Below, in pieces: positions 8,712-17,863 of a stretch of DNA of 37,905 nt. A program made the position numbers and the translations under genes. This DNA comes from Clostridia bacterium (GTDB taxonomy: Bacteria; Bacillota; Clostridia; UBA1381; UBA9506), in assembly GCA_017549205.1 (NCBI GenBank), contig JAFYVH010000008.1, forward strand, positions 1 through 37,905, written 5' to 3'. The notes beneath the pieces are model-generated. The model saw only the letters and a list, made by a program, of their open reading frames with translations, was not told the origin of the DNA and ran no database searches. The stretch's first letter is position 1. Each line of letters starts with the position of its first letter.

Positions 8712-8754
8712 TAAGAAATAAGCGATAAAGCGGCACTTTATGGTTTATTTCTTA
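8712..8754 (+). other. pnp leader stem-loop
   Basis: TAAGAAATAA (8712-8721) pairs with TTATTTCTTA (8745-8754). After one GU pair, one GC pair and a G-G mismatch, an inner stem ATAAAG/CTTTAT (8725-8730 with 8736-8741) closes a CGGCA loop. No terminator U-run follows. In Escherichia coli the pnp leader hairpin is cut by RNase III and allows PNPase to repress itself; a parallel role here is inference. Confidence 0.65.
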
Positions 8755-8802
8755 TCTCTTGCTTTTGGCCTGACTACCGAAAAAATTTTTTGGAGGTTAG
8801 CT

Positions 8803-10902
8803 ATGTATAAATGCTATCAAATGGAATTGGCGGGCAGACCGCTGGTTATTGAAACCGGAAAATTTGCTGAATTGGCCGGTGGTGCCGTTATGGTACGCTA
8901 TGGCGACACAGCTGTTTTGTCAACAGCTACCGCTTCGGCAAAACCCAGAGACGGGATTGATTTCTTCCCCTTAAGTGTTGACTTTGAGGAAAAACTTTAT
9001 TCTGTTGGTAAAATCCCCGGCGGCTTTATCAAGCGTGAGGGTCGTCCCACAGAAAAAGCAATTTTGGCATCTCGTGTGATTGACAGACCGATTCGTCCCT
9101 TATTCCCTAAAGATTTGCGTAATGATGTTGGCGTTGTTAATACCGTTATGTCTGTTGAGCAGGATAACTCCCCTGAAATTGCAGCCATGATTGGTACCTC
9201 TTGCGCCATCAGCATTTCTGACATTCCTTTTAACGGCCCTATCGGTGGTGTTGTTGTGGGTTATGTTGATGGTCAGCATGTGATTAACCCCACAGCTGAA
9301 CAGCGTGAAAAGAGCTTGCTCTCTATGACTGTTGCCGGCACAAAGGAAAAGGTTGTTATGATTGAAGCCGGTGCCAAGGAAGTTTCTGAAGATGTGGTTT
9401 TTGAAGGCATTCAGCTGGCACATGAAGAAATTAAAAAGATTTGCGATTTTATTTCCGGCATTCAGGCTGAAATTGGTAAAGAAAAGTTCAGCTATGAGCC
9501 TCATGTGGTTGATGCTGACCTGTATGAAGATGTTAAATCTTTTGCTGAAGACAAGCTGAAGATTGCTCTGGATACAGACGATAAAACCATTCGCGAAAAG
9601 AACTTAAAAGTGATTTATGAAGAGTTTTATGCACACTTTGCTGATAAATATTCTGATGCTGAAGACGGCGCAGCCGTAACAGAAGCCATGGAAAAACTGC
9701 AGAAGACCATTGTTCGTCGTTGGATTTTAGACGAAGGCAAGCGTGTTGACGGTCGTGGCATTTTGGACATTCGTCCCTTATCTGCTGATGTTTCACTTCT
9801 GCCCAGAACTCATGGTTCCGGTATGTTCAAGCGTGGACAGACTCAGGTTTTGACCGTGGCAACCTTAGGTGCTATGGGTGACGCACAGGCACTGGACGGC
9901 ATTGATTTGGATGACCAGAAGCGCTACATGCATCATTATAATTTCCCCTCATATTCTGTTGGTGAAACCCGTCCCTCAAGAGGCCCGGGTCGTCGTGAAA
10001 TTGGTCACGGTGCTCTGGCAGAACGCGCCTTAGAGCCGGTTGTACCCTGCGAAGAAGAATTCCCCTATGCTATCCGTTTGGTTTCTGAAGTTTTGAGTTC
10101 TAACGGCAGTACCTCACAGGCCAGCGTTTGTGCAAGCACTTTGGCGCTGATGGACGCAGGCGTGCCCATTAAGGCACCGGTTGCCGGTATTTCTGTTGGT
10201 CTTGTTACCGAAGGCGAACGCTTTATCACCATGGTTGACATTCAGGGTCTTGAAGACTTTTATGGCGACATGGACTTTAAGGTGGCGGGTACTAAAGAGG
10301 GTATTACAGCCATTCAGATGGACATTAAAATTGACGGTTTGACACCGGCAATCATCAAGCAGGCCTTGTCACAGACAAAAGATGCCCGCATTAAAATTAT
10401 TGACGAAGTGCTCTTAAAGACCATTGAAGCGCCGAGAGAATCACTTTCTGTTTATGCGCCGAAGATTTTCACCATGACCATTGATACGGATAAGATTCGT
10501 GATGTTATCGGCTCCGGCGGTAAGACCATTCAGAAAATTATTGCTGAAACCGGCGTTAAAATCGACATTGAAGACGACGGCAAGATTTACATTGCAACAG
10601 CTGACGAAGCTATGGCACAAAAGGCAATGGAAATCATTAAGGGTCTTACAGGCAACATTGAAATCGGCTCTATTTATAAGGGTAAGGTTGTTAACATTTT
10701 GCCCTTTGGTGCTTTTGTTGAATTCCTGCCGGGTAAAGACGGCATGGTGCACATCTCCAAACTTGCCAATAAGCGTGTTGAAAAGGTTGAAGATGAGGTT
10801 AACATTGGCGATGAAATTATGGTTAAGGTTGTTGAAATTGACAGACAGGGTCGCATTAATCTTTCCCGTAAAGATGCAATGAATGAATTAAATCTGTGGT
10901 AA
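8803..10902 (+). CDS. pnp: Polyribonucleotide nucleotidyltransferase (PNPase)
   Basis: PNPase degrades RNA 3' to 5' by phosphorolysis and can add heteropolymeric tails. The 699-residue protein has two RNase PH-like cores (near residues 1-220 and 310-540) with the signature [20 protein letters not shown], then a KH domain ([15 protein letters not shown]) and an S1 domain ([20 protein letters not shown]) ending in INLSRKDA. Start ATG 8803 follows TGGAGG at 8791; 21 upstream in-frame codons overlap the leader hairpin and are not coding. rpsO, its usual upstream neighbour, is absent. A strong terminator follows. Confidence 0.96.
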   Translation: MYKCYQMELAGRPLVIETGKFAELAGGAVMVRYGDTAVLSTATASAKPRDGIDFFPLSVDFEEKLYSVGKIPGGFIKREGRPTEKAILASRVIDRPIRPLFPKDLRNDVGVVNTVMSVEQDNSPEIAAMIGTSCAISISDIPFNGPIGGVVVGYVDGQHVINPTAEQREKSLLSMTVAGTKEKVVMIEAGAKEVSEDVVFEGIQLAHEEIKKICDFISGIQAEIGKEKFSYEPHVVDADLYEDVKSFAEDKLKIALDTDDKTIREKNLKVIYEEFYAHFADKYSDAEDGAAVTEAMEKLQKTIVRRWILDEGKRVDGRGILDIRPLSADVSLLPRTHGSGMFKRGQTQVLTVATLGAMGDAQALDGIDLDDQKRYMHHYNFPSYSVGETRPSRGPGRREIGHGALAERALEPVVPCEEEFPYAIRLVSEVLSSNGSTSQASVCASTLALMDAGVPIKAPVAGISVGLVTEGERFITMVDIQGLEDFYGDMDFKVAGTKEGITAIQMDIKIDGLTPAIIKQALSQTKDARIKIIDEVLLKTIEAPRESLSVYAPKIFTMTIDTDKIRDVIGSGGKTIQKIIAETGVKIDIEDDGKIYIATADEAMAQKAMEIIKGLTGNIEIGSIYKGKVVNILPFGAFVEFLPGKDGMVHISKLANKRVEKVEDEVNIGDEIMVKVVEIDRQGRINLSRKDAMNELNLW

Positions 10903-10934
10903 AATAACCTGACAACAGAGAGTTGTCACAAAAG

Positions 10935-10975
10935 GGTGTGGCGGCTGAGATGAACCTCTCCGCCGCACCTTTTTT
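10935..10975 (+). terminator. Rho-independent terminator after pnp
   Basis: GGTGTGGCGG (10935-10944) pairs with CCGCCGCACC (10960-10969) through one GU wobble, followed by six T. It lies 33 bp after the pnp stop. Immediately before it, TGACAAC/GTTGTCA (10910-10928) forms a second small perfect hairpin. Confidence 0.85.
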
Positions 10976-11021
10976 AAATATGATAGCTGTGTGCTTGACG
11001 AAGATGCAGGGGTGTGGGCAA

Positions 11022-12656
11022 ATGCTTTTGGTGGGTGTTAATGCAAAATATATTCACAGCAATTTGGCAATTCGCTACCTGGCTCAAGTTGACAGCCGTT
11101 GCAATTTTCAAGAGTTTACCATTCAGGACAGGGCAGAACACATTGCCGCCTCTTTGTTTGAGACGGGGGAGAGGGTTTTCTGCTTTTCCTGCTATATTTG
11201 GAACATTGATATTATCTATCAGGTTTGTGAAATTTTAAAAAAGGCAGATAGCGGACTTGTGTTGGGGTTAGCCGGTCCTGAGGTTAGCTTTGACCCTGAG
11301 GAGCAGCTTTTCATGCACCCCTTTTTGTCATTTATCTTGTGTGGAGAGGGTGAGTCGGCTCTTTCACATCTTTTGGATGCATTGGAAGAGGGTACATTTG
11401 AGAGAGTGCCGGGGCTTTGGTATCGGACAGATGACGGGATTTTTAAAAGTGAAGTTCCTTCTCGGGAAGCGGATTTGGACAGTTTGCCTTTTGCCTATAC
11501 AGAGGCGGATATTAAAGCCTTAAAAAATAGGATTGTTTATTTTGAAACATCAAGAGGCTGCCCTTATCGTTGTGCTTTTTGTTTATCCGGCAGTGCCGGA
11601 ACTTTGCGGTATTTACCTTTGGATAAAGTAGAAAAAGCCATTGCGTTTTTTGCAAGGTACAAGGTGCCCTTGGTTAAACTGGTGGACCGCACCTTTAATG
11701 CTGACCCCCAGCGTGCGCTTTCAATCATCGAAATGATTAAAAGCCATGGTGGTGGCACGACTTACCACTTTGAAATCAGGGCCGAAGCCATGACGGAGCC
11801 TTTAATCCGCAGCTTGCAAGAGGCACCAAAAGGCATGTTTCAGCTGGAAATTGGTGTGCAGAGTGTGAATGAGACCACACTGCGAAACATTAACAGACGC
11901 CCGGCTTTTTTAAAGCTTTGTGAGGTTACAGAGGCGTTGCAGGCCAAGGGGAACATGCACATTCATCTTGATTTGATTGCCGGTTTGCCGGGAGAGAGCC
12001 TTGATGAATTTATTCATTCTTTTAATCAGGTTTTTGCGCTTCGTCCCCAAATGTTGCAGCTGGGCTTTTTAAAACGGTTAAAGGGTGCAGAACTCATGGC
12101 ACCGGGGAGTCATTTTTGTGATTTTCCGCCCTATGAGGTGATTCACAGCGACAAGATGACCTATGGTGAATTGTTGCACTTAAAGGCCGTGGAAGAAATT
12201 TTAGAGCAGTATTATAACAGTGGATTGTTTGAAACAAGTTTATCTTATGTATTAAAGACATATTATGCCGGACGGGAATTTGATTTCTTTTCTGAAATGG
12301 CCGGTTTTGTCCGCCAAAATGATATGCCAAAAGGGCACAAGGCTCTTTATGAGGCCCTATGTTGCTTTGAAAAAGAAAAATTTGGAGACAATGAGATTAC
12401 CCACAGGATTATTTATGATTATTGTCTGCGGCACAGAGATTCGCTGAGCTTTATGGAAAATGGTGACAGGTTGAAAGCCGCAGCTTTTGAGTTTTTAAAA
12501 CAGCCCGAAAGGGTGAAACTTTATTTTGCGCACTATGCCGGAGAAAAACCGGTTACATTATATAAAAAGATTCGCTTTATGCCGATTGGCGATCGCATTG
12601 TGGCTTTTGATGTAAGTCACATGGCGGCAGCTGATGTTACGAAGGAATTTGAATAG
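11022..12656 (+). CDS. B12-binding-domain radical SAM protein (DUF4080-like C-terminus)
   Basis: The 544-residue protein starts with a cobalamin-binding-type Rossmann domain (residues 1-125, MLLVGVNAKYIHSNLAIRYL). A radical SAM domain follows with the cluster motif Cys180-x3-Cys184-x2-Cys187 (RGCPYRCAFC), plus GVQSVNETTLRNINR and DLIAGLPGE, as in the Elp3/MiaB/NifB-like superfamily. The C-terminal 200 residues resemble the DUF4080 region of clostridial relatives. The canonical B12 DxHxxG motif is not visible, so cobalamin binding is unproven. Substrate unknown. I chose ATG 11022 because earlier in-frame codons lie inside the pnp terminator. Confidence 0.8.
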   Translation: MLLVGVNAKYIHSNLAIRYLAQVDSRCNFQEFTIQDRAEHIAASLFETGERVFCFSCYIWNIDIIYQVCEILKKADSGLVLGLAGPEVSFDPEEQLFMHPFLSFILCGEGESALSHLLDALEEGTFERVPGLWYRTDDGIFKSEVPSREADLDSLPFAYTEADIKALKNRIVYFETSRGCPYRCAFCLSGSAGTLRYLPLDKVEKAIAFFARYKVPLVKLVDRTFNADPQRALSIIEMIKSHGGGTTYHFEIRAEAMTEPLIRSLQEAPKGMFQLEIGVQSVNETTLRNINRRPAFLKLCEVTEALQAKGNMHIHLDLIAGLPGESLDEFIHSFNQVFALRPQMLQLGFLKRLKGAELMAPGSHFCDFPPYEVIHSDKMTYGELLHLKAVEEILEQYYNSGLFETSLSYVLKTYYAGREFDFFSEMAGFVRQNDMPKGHKALYEALCCFEKEKFGDNEITHRIIYDYCLRHRDSLSFMENGDRLKAAAFEFLKQPERVKLYFAHYAGEKPVTLYKKIRFMPIGDRIVAFDVSHMAAADVTKEFE

Positions 12657-12766
12657 GAGGAACCGTTTCGGTTCGTGCCCGTCGTGCAGCCGATTTGGGT
12701 GCTATGACAAAAGAAGCTTTTTGTGATATTTTTTTAGAAGAAATTAAGACTAAAAAGAAGGATTGA
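12656..12766 (+). pseudogene. thrS: C-terminal fragment of threonyl-tRNA synthetase
   Basis: The frame reading GGA GGA ACC GTT TCG encodes about 36 residues (GTVSVRARRAADLGAMTKEA and onward to a TGA at 12764). This closely resembles the extreme C-terminus of ThrS anticodon-binding domains, where Escherichia coli has VAVRTRRGKDLGSM followed by a similar charged helix. Upstream in the same frame a TGA at 12650-12652 closes it, and the upstream DNA codes the radical SAM protein in another frame. So only the tail of thrS remains. It abuts the radical SAM stop codon, as if a deletion fused the two. An intact thrS should exist elsewhere because the enzyme is essential. Confidence 0.7.
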
Positions 12767-12901
12767 CAGCAAAAAGACGGATTATTTGCAAAAGCGGTTT
12801 TTGTAAAAACTGAAAAAGGCCAAAAATTATACTAAACACAGCATGATTGAGGTAAAATAATTAAGAGAACGCATTAAAAGTGTGAAGCGGGAGGCATTTC
12901 T

Positions 12902-13099
12902 ATGTGGATGGTTGTTTATATTACGCAGAGCAAGGAAGCATCGGAGAAAATCAGAACGCTCTTGCAGCAGGCCGGCTTGCCTGTGAAGGTGCGTAGCGTG
13001 AACCAAAGCGGAAATGACCAGTTTGGCTCTTATGAGATTTTGGTGCCGGAGGCAGAACTTTCGGAGGCACACAATGTTATCATTGAGGCCGTTATTTAA
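12902..13099 (+). CDS. DUF2007-like small signal-transducing-type protein
   Basis: A 65-residue protein with a ferredoxin-like babba pattern: strand (MVVYITQ), helix (SEKIRTLLQQAGLP), strand (VKVRSVN), strand (SYEILVPEAEL) and helix. It resembles the DUF2007 'putative prokaryotic signal transducing' family. GGGAGG eight bases upstream supports the start. It lies 30 bp before pfkA and is probably cotranscribed, which suggests but does not show a link to glycolysis. Confidence 0.7.
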   Translation: MWMVVYITQSKEASEKIRTLLQQAGLPVKVRSVNQSGNDQFGSYEILVPEAELSEAHNVIIEAVI

Positions 13100-13129
13100 C
13101 TCTAAAAGGCTTCTAAAGGAGGGATCCTT

Positions 13130-14092
13130 ATGCGTAAAATTGGTGTTTTAACAAGCGGTGGCGATGCCCCGGGTATGAATGCGGCTATTCGTTCGGTGGT
13201 GCGTGCGGCACTATCAAACGGCATGGAAGTTTGCGGCATTCGCAAGGGCTACACCGGCTTGATTAATGGCATGTTTATGGAAATGAATGCTCGTAGTGTG
13301 TCTGATATTTTGCACAGGGGCGGCACTGTTTTGCAGTCTTCTCGCTGTCCTGAATTCCGCGAAATGTCCGGCGTGAAAAAAGGCGTGGAGATGGCGCACA
13401 GAATGGGCATTGAAGGTGTTGTTGTTATTGGTGGTGACGGCTCTTTCAGAGGAGCCAGAGACTTGTCTTTAGCCGGCTTGCCCACGGTGGGTATTCCCGG
13501 CACAATCGATAATGACATCGGGTGCACTGATACCACCATTGGCTTTGATACGGCTCTTGACACAGTTAAAGATGCCATTGACAAAATCAGAGATACGGCA
13601 CAGTCGCACGAGAGATGCTCTGTGATTGAGGTTATGGGTCGTGGTGCAGGCTATATTGCAGCATATGTGGCCATTGCCTGCGGTGCAGAGGCCGTTTTGA
13701 TTCCTGAAAAATCATATAATTTTGAGAAGGACATTTTAGAGCCGATTATTGAAGGTAAAAAAAGAGGCAAGGAAAACAACCTTATCATTGTGGCAGAGGG
13801 CGCCGGTGGTGCCATTGAAATTGCAGAAAAAATTGAGGAAGTTACTGGCGTTGAGGCAAGAGCCACCGTGTTGGGTCACATTCAAAGAGGTGGCAGTCCC
13901 ACAGTAAACGACAGAATGCTGGCCAGCCGCATGGGTATGCATGCAGTACGGCTTTTGCATGAGGGCAAGGGCAATCGGATTGTGGCCATTAAAAACAATG
14001 CCATTGTTGACTATGACATTTTAGAGGGTCTTGCTATGAAAAAAACCATGCAGGAAGACATTTTGAACATGGCAAGCGTTTTGAGCTTGTAA
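13130..14092 (+). CDS. pfkA: ATP-dependent 6-phosphofructokinase
   Basis: This enzyme phosphorylates fructose 6-phosphate to the 1,6-bisphosphate, the committed step of glycolysis. The 320-residue length is that of the bacterial allosteric PfkA. Visible motifs are GVLTSGGDAPGMNAAIR, the ATP-binding GGDGSFRGA, the catalytic PGTIDNDI with the proton-accepting Asp, EVMGRGAGYIA, and LGHIQRGGSPT. The Gly after GGDG in the substrate loop indicates the ATP-type rather than the PPi-type enzyme. AAAGGAGGG precedes the start; a terminator follows. Confidence 0.96.
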   Translation: MRKIGVLTSGGDAPGMNAAIRSVVRAALSNGMEVCGIRKGYTGLINGMFMEMNARSVSDILHRGGTVLQSSRCPEFREMSGVKKGVEMAHRMGIEGVVVIGGDGSFRGARDLSLAGLPTVGIPGTIDNDIGCTDTTIGFDTALDTVKDAIDKIRDTAQSHERCSVIEVMGRGAGYIAAYVAIACGAEAVLIPEKSYNFEKDILEPIIEGKKRGKENNLIIVAEGAGGAIEIAEKIEEVTGVEARATVLGHIQRGGSPTVNDRMLASRMGMHAVRLLHEGKGNRIVAIKNNAIVDYDILEGLAMKKTMQEDILNMASVLSL

Positions 14093-14096
14093 GAAA

Positions 14097-14130
14097 AAGG
14101 ACAGGCGGCGTGTTTTGCCGACCTGTCTTT
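14097..14130 (+). terminator. Probable terminator after pfkA
   Basis: GACAGG-CGGC (14100-14109) pairs with GCCG-(A bulge)-CCTGTC (14117-14127) around a GTGTTTT loop, followed by a short T run. The weak T run lowers confidence. Confidence 0.6.
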
Positions 14131-14166
14131 CCCTTATGATTTGCAAGACAAATGAGGATGAAGAGG

Positions 14167-15207
14167 ATGACTAAAATAGTTCGGGTTACAGATGATATAT
14201 CGGTTGTAGATGAGGCAGCAGAGGCCCTGGCAAAAGGTAAACTGGTGGCAATGCCCACAGAAACCGTTTATGGACTGGGTGCAAATGCTTTGGACGAAGA
14301 AGCCATAAGCCATATATTTTTGGCAAAGGGCAGACCCCAGGACAATCCGCTGATTGTTCACATAAGCCATAAGGATATGCTGGAGTGCGTGGTTAAATCG
14401 GTGCCGGAGGCGGCAGAAAAGCTGATGGATGCCTTTTGGCCGGGACCTTTAACCATTATTTTAGAAAAATCAGATAAAATTCCCACCTGTGTGACAGCAG
14501 GTCTTAACACGGTGGCTGTGCGCATGCCCAGACACCCTGTGGCACTGCGGCTCATTGAAAAAAGCGGCGTGCCGGTGGCGGCGCCCAGCGCCAATATATC
14601 AGGCAGACCCAGCACCACAAGAGCGAGCCATGTGATTGAAGATTTATCGGGAAAAGTGGATTACATTTTAGATGGCGGTGCTTGTGAGGTGGGTCTTGAA
14701 TCCACCGTGATTGACATGACAGGTGAGGTGCCGCAGATTTTACGCCCCGGTGGCATCAGCTTAGAGGCGCTTAGGCAGGTTTTGGGCCAGGTAACCTATG
14801 AGCCGGCTCTTAAGGACAGTCGCACCGTGCCGAAGAGTCCGGGCATGAAATATCGCCACTATGCACCAAAAGGAGAGCTTGTTTTGGTGGATGCCGAATG
14901 TAGCGAACGGGTGCAGGCGCTTTTGGCTGATTCAAAATGTGCCGGCGGAAAAGTGGGCGTTTTGTGTTGCGGTGAAAGAGGCTATGATGCGGACTTTGTC
15001 ATTGATTGCGGCGATGATGCCGAGGCCTATGCCCAAAATCTTTTTGATGCCCTGCGGCAGATGGACGAGCTGGGTGCAACCTTTATTGTGGCAGAGCTGC
15101 CAAAAGACAGCGGTGGTATTGTGCCGGCCCTCAAAAACCGCATGTTAAAGGCGGCAGGCGGTCGTGTGATGACAGAGGCGGAAGAATATCGCACAGAGCT
15201 TGTGTGA
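14167..15207 (+). CDS. tsaC: L-threonylcarbamoyladenylate synthase, Sua5 type
   Basis: It makes threonylcarbamoyl-AMP from threonine, bicarbonate and ATP, the first step of t6A synthesis. The 346-residue protein has the YrdC domain (KLVAMPTETVYGLGANA, KGRPQDNPLIVHI, APSANISGRPSTTRA) followed by a linker containing SPGMKYRHYAP and a Rossmann-like Sua5 domain. It is therefore the long Sua5 (YwlC) form, not the short TsaC. Several ATGs are close together; I chose 14167 because GAGG lies nine bases upstream. Gene symbols ywlC and sua5 are equally used. It sits upstream of rimI, tsaD and mltG in a likely operon. Confidence 0.93.
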   Translation: MTKIVRVTDDISVVDEAAEALAKGKLVAMPTETVYGLGANALDEEAISHIFLAKGRPQDNPLIVHISHKDMLECVVKSVPEAAEKLMDAFWPGPLTIILEKSDKIPTCVTAGLNTVAVRMPRHPVALRLIEKSGVPVAAPSANISGRPSTTRASHVIEDLSGKVDYILDGGACEVGLESTVIDMTGEVPQILRPGGISLEALRQVLGQVTYEPALKDSRTVPKSPGMKYRHYAPKGELVLVDAECSERVQALLADSKCAGGKVGVLCCGERGYDADFVIDCGDDAEAYAQNLFDALRQMDELGATFIVAELPKDSGGIVPALKNRMLKAAGGRVMTEAEEYRTELV

Positions 15208-15248
15208 GATTTGTGCAAAAATAATTTTTACATAAAGGTGGAAAAGTC

Positions 15249-15698
15249 ATGTCTTATGAAACAGTGGCTTTGACAAAAGAAATAATTCCGGCTTTGGTTT
15301 TGTTAGAGCGTGCCTGCTTTTCGGTGCCCTGGACAGAGGGCATGTTTTGCGGTGAGCTGGAAAATGATGCCGCTGTGTATCGAATTGTGTTGTGTGAGGG
15401 CAAACCCGTGGCCTATATGGGCATGTGGTGTGTGGCAGATGAGGGGCAAATTACCAACATTGCTGTGGACCCGGGGCACAGACGCAAGGGATTGGCCTTT
15501 TCGCTTTTAAATGAGTTTGTGAAGCTTGCCAGTGAGCGCAAGTTAACGCTGCTCACCTTAGAGGTGCGGGAACACAATGAGGCGGCCATCGGGCTCTATG
15601 AAAAAATGGGATTTGTACAGGTTGGTCGTCGGCAGAAATATTATGAAAACAGAGAAGATGCACTACTGATGACCTTGTTTTTGGACAAGCTGTGTTGA
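15249..15698 (+). CDS. rimI: Ribosomal protein S18-alanine N-acetyltransferase
   Basis: A 149-residue GNAT acetyltransferase. Motif A, binding acetyl-CoA, reads VDPGHRRKGLAFSLL, and the C-terminal part contains LEVREHNEAAIGLYEKMGF, typical for RimI. RimI acetylates the N-terminal alanine of ribosomal protein S18. Its position directly before tsaD (18 bp gap) is the conserved tsaB-rimI-tsaD association, here without tsaB. AAAGGTGG precedes the start. Confidence 0.9.
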   Translation: MSYETVALTKEIIPALVLLERACFSVPWTEGMFCGELENDAAVYRIVLCEGKPVAYMGMWCVADEGQITNIAVDPGHRRKGLAFSLLNEFVKLASERKLTLLTLEVREHNEAAIGLYEKMGFVQVGRRQKYYENREDALLMTLFLDKLC

Positions 15699-15716
15699 TT
15701 AAAGGAGAAAACAAGC

Positions 15717-16724
15717 ATGAATGATTTAATATTAGCCATAGAATCCTCTTGTGATGAAACGGCCGCTGCTGTGGTTCGTGACGGCAGAGAGGTGCTTTCC
15801 AATGTGATTTCATCACAGATTCCCATTCATGAACGATATGGCGGTGTTGTGCCGGAAATTGCATCACGAAACCATGTGCTGCAACTGCCGGGTGTGATTG
15901 ACAAAGCTTTAGAAGAAGCGGGCTGTGGGTTTGATGATTTATCAGCCATTGCGGTAACCTATGGTCCCGGCCTTGTGGGAGCGCTTTTAACCGGCGTTTC
16001 AGCGGCTAAGGCACTAGCCTCAGCAAGAAAACTGCCATTGGTTGCGGTGAACCATATTCATGGGCACATTGCGGCCAATTATATTGCACATAAAGACCTG
16101 GAGCCGCCCTTTGTGTGTCTGGTGGCATCGGGTGGACACAGTCACATTTTATATGTTAAGGACTATACCGATTTTGAAATTTTGGGTCGCACAAGAGACG
16201 ATGCAGCCGGTGAGGCCTTTGACAAAATTGCTCGGGTGCTTGGACTGGGATATCCCGGTGGACCTAAGCTTGAAAAATTAGCGCAAGAGGGCAACAGCGA
16301 GGCCATTCCTTTCCCCCGTGTTACCTTTGGTGAGGACTGCTATGATTTTAGTTTTAGCGGGGTTAAGACAGCAGTGATTAACTATGTACATAAGCAAGAG
16401 CAAAAGGGTGAGGGAATTTGCAAAGCTGATTTGGCAGCGTCTTTTCAGCGTGCTGTAGTGGAGGCTTTGGTGAGTCATACCATGGCGGCAGCGAAAGCTA
16501 AGGGCTGCTCTGTGGTGGCTTTAGCCGGCGGCGTCAGCGCCAATGGTGCTCTGCGGGAAGCTTTTTCTGTAGCGGCAGAAAAAGAGGGCATGCGTCTTTA
16601 TTATCCTCCGCTCATTTTGTGTACTGATAATGCTGCCATGATTGGTTGCGCCGGCTATTTCGCCTATCAGGAGGGACGGTTTGCAGACAGTCGCTTAAAT
16701 GCAGTGCCTAACTTAAAGTTGTGA
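15717..16724 (+). CDS. tsaD: tRNA t6A transferase, catalytic subunit (Kae1/Gcp)
   Basis: TsaD transfers threonylcarbamoyl from the AMP carrier to tRNA A37. The 335-residue ASKHA-fold protein shows [23 protein letters not shown], the metal-binding HIHGH motif, SGGHSHIL and [11 protein letters not shown], all in the family order and at normal spacing. TsaB, TsaC and TsaE are also encoded in this window, so the pathway is complete. Confidence 0.97.
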   Translation: MNDLILAIESSCDETAAAVVRDGREVLSNVISSQIPIHERYGGVVPEIASRNHVLQLPGVIDKALEEAGCGFDDLSAIAVTYGPGLVGALLTGVSAAKALASARKLPLVAVNHIHGHIAANYIAHKDLEPPFVCLVASGGHSHILYVKDYTDFEILGRTRDDAAGEAFDKIARVLGLGYPGGPKLEKLAQEGNSEAIPFPRVTFGEDCYDFSFSGVKTAVINYVHKQEQKGEGICKADLAASFQRAVVEALVSHTMAAAKAKGCSVVALAGGVSANGALREAFSVAAEKEGMRLYYPPLILCTDNAAMIGCAGYFAYQEGRFADSRLNAVPNLKL

Positions 16725-16767
16725 AAAAAGGGCAGTAAAACAGTTGTAAAAGGAAGGTGAGAGTTTT

Positions 16768-17790
16768 ATGGCTAAAAAGAGAAAGAAGAAAATTAAACAA
16801 TATGAGCTGTGGATTCTCATTGTTTTGGCAACTGTAATCGCCTTATACGCCCATTCGGTGTGGCGGGATTATCGCGGACACATGGGCGGTGCAACCAAAG
16901 AAGTTGTGGTTGAAACCGGAAACGGAACAGCCGATATTGCACAAGAGCTTGTGGAAAAGGGCATTATTAAAAAGCCTTTTTGGTTTCGGGTGATGTCGAA
17001 GCTGGGCGGTCATGACGGGAAATATTTGCAAGGTGTTTATACGCTGCCACAGAATGCTGGATACAAAACCATTTTTAAGACCTTAGAAAGCGGTTACAGC
17101 ACAGCAGGGCTTGTGTGGGTGACCATACCGGAGGGCTATGAGCTGCGGCAGATTGCGGACAAGCTGGAAGAAGCCGGGCTGATAGACCGCGCAGAATTTT
17201 ATAAGGAAGTTGAAAACGGAAGTTTTGATTATTGGTTTTTAAAGGGGTTGCCGGAGAGAGAAAACAGGCTGGAGGGATATTTGTTCCCCGACACCTATCA
17301 GTTCCGAAAGGGCGACAGCGAGGCTATTATCATTAACACCATGCTAAAGCGGTTTGATGAGGTTTATACAGAAGAATATAAAAATCGTGCCAAGGAGCTT
17401 TCTATGACCGACGACCAAGTGATTACCCTTGCCTCGGTGATTGAGCGGGAGGCTATGGGTGATGCCGACAGAAAGCTGGTTGCCGGCGTGTTTCATAATC
17501 GGCTGAAGAGCGACAGTTATCCTTATCTGCAATCATGCGCTACGGTACAATATATTTTGAAAGAACGAAAAACTGTTTTATCCATTGCGGATACGAAAAT
17601 TGATTCGCCCTATAACACCTATCAAAATCCCGGTTTGCCCATTGGTCCTATTGCTTCGCCCGGACTGGAGGCCATTGAGGCAGCTCTTTATCCTACGAAA
17701 ACGGATTATTTGTTCTTTGTGCTGGATTCACAGGGCGTGCATCGGTTTGCCAAGACTTACGATGAGCATCAGAGGAATATGCAAAAATAG
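16768..17790 (+). CDS. mltG: Endolytic murein transglycosylase, YceG-like
   Basis: MltG cleaves nascent glycan strands and helps terminate peptidoglycan chains at the membrane. The 340-residue protein has a basic N-terminus (KKRKKKIKQ), one membrane segment (about residues 13-31), a LysM-like region (GNGTADIAQELVEKGIIKKP) and the catalytic YceG domain with the active-site Glu in LASVIEREA. It also carries SPYNTYQNPGLPIGPIASPG, the family's most conserved stretch. It closes the rightward block and is followed by a strong terminator. Confidence 0.95.
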   Translation: MAKKRKKKIKQYELWILIVLATVIALYAHSVWRDYRGHMGGATKEVVVETGNGTADIAQELVEKGIIKKPFWFRVMSKLGGHDGKYLQGVYTLPQNAGYKTIFKTLESGYSTAGLVWVTIPEGYELRQIADKLEEAGLIDRAEFYKEVENGSFDYWFLKGLPERENRLEGYLFPDTYQFRKGDSEAIIINTMLKRFDEVYTEEYKNRAKELSMTDDQVITLASVIEREAMGDADRKLVAGVFHNRLKSDSYPYLQSCATVQYILKERKTVLSIADTKIDSPYNTYQNPGLPIGPIASPGLEAIEAALYPTKTDYLFFVLDSQGVHRFAKTYDEHQRNMQK

Positions 17791-17820
17791 AGAGAAGTTA
17801 AAGTATTTTGAATAAAAAAT

Positions 17821-17847
17821 AAGGCCACCCTTTCGGGTGGCCTTTTC
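17821..17847. terminator. Bidirectional terminator between mltG and the NagB-like gene
   Basis: AAGGCCACCC (17821-17830) and GGGTGGCCTT (17835-17844) form a perfect 10-bp stem with a TTTC loop. T follows on the right and an A-rich run precedes on the left, so it serves both converging transcripts. Confidence 0.92.
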
Positions 17848-17863
17848 ATATGCTTTTTATTGA

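Noticed and set aside
10910..10928. TGACAAC/GTTGTCA hairpin as a separate terminator or operator
   Set aside because: No U run follows and the stronger terminator lies just beyond; no evidence for a regulator.
10923..11021. Earlier start for the radical SAM protein
   Set aside because: These codons overlap the pnp terminator and lack a ribosome binding site.
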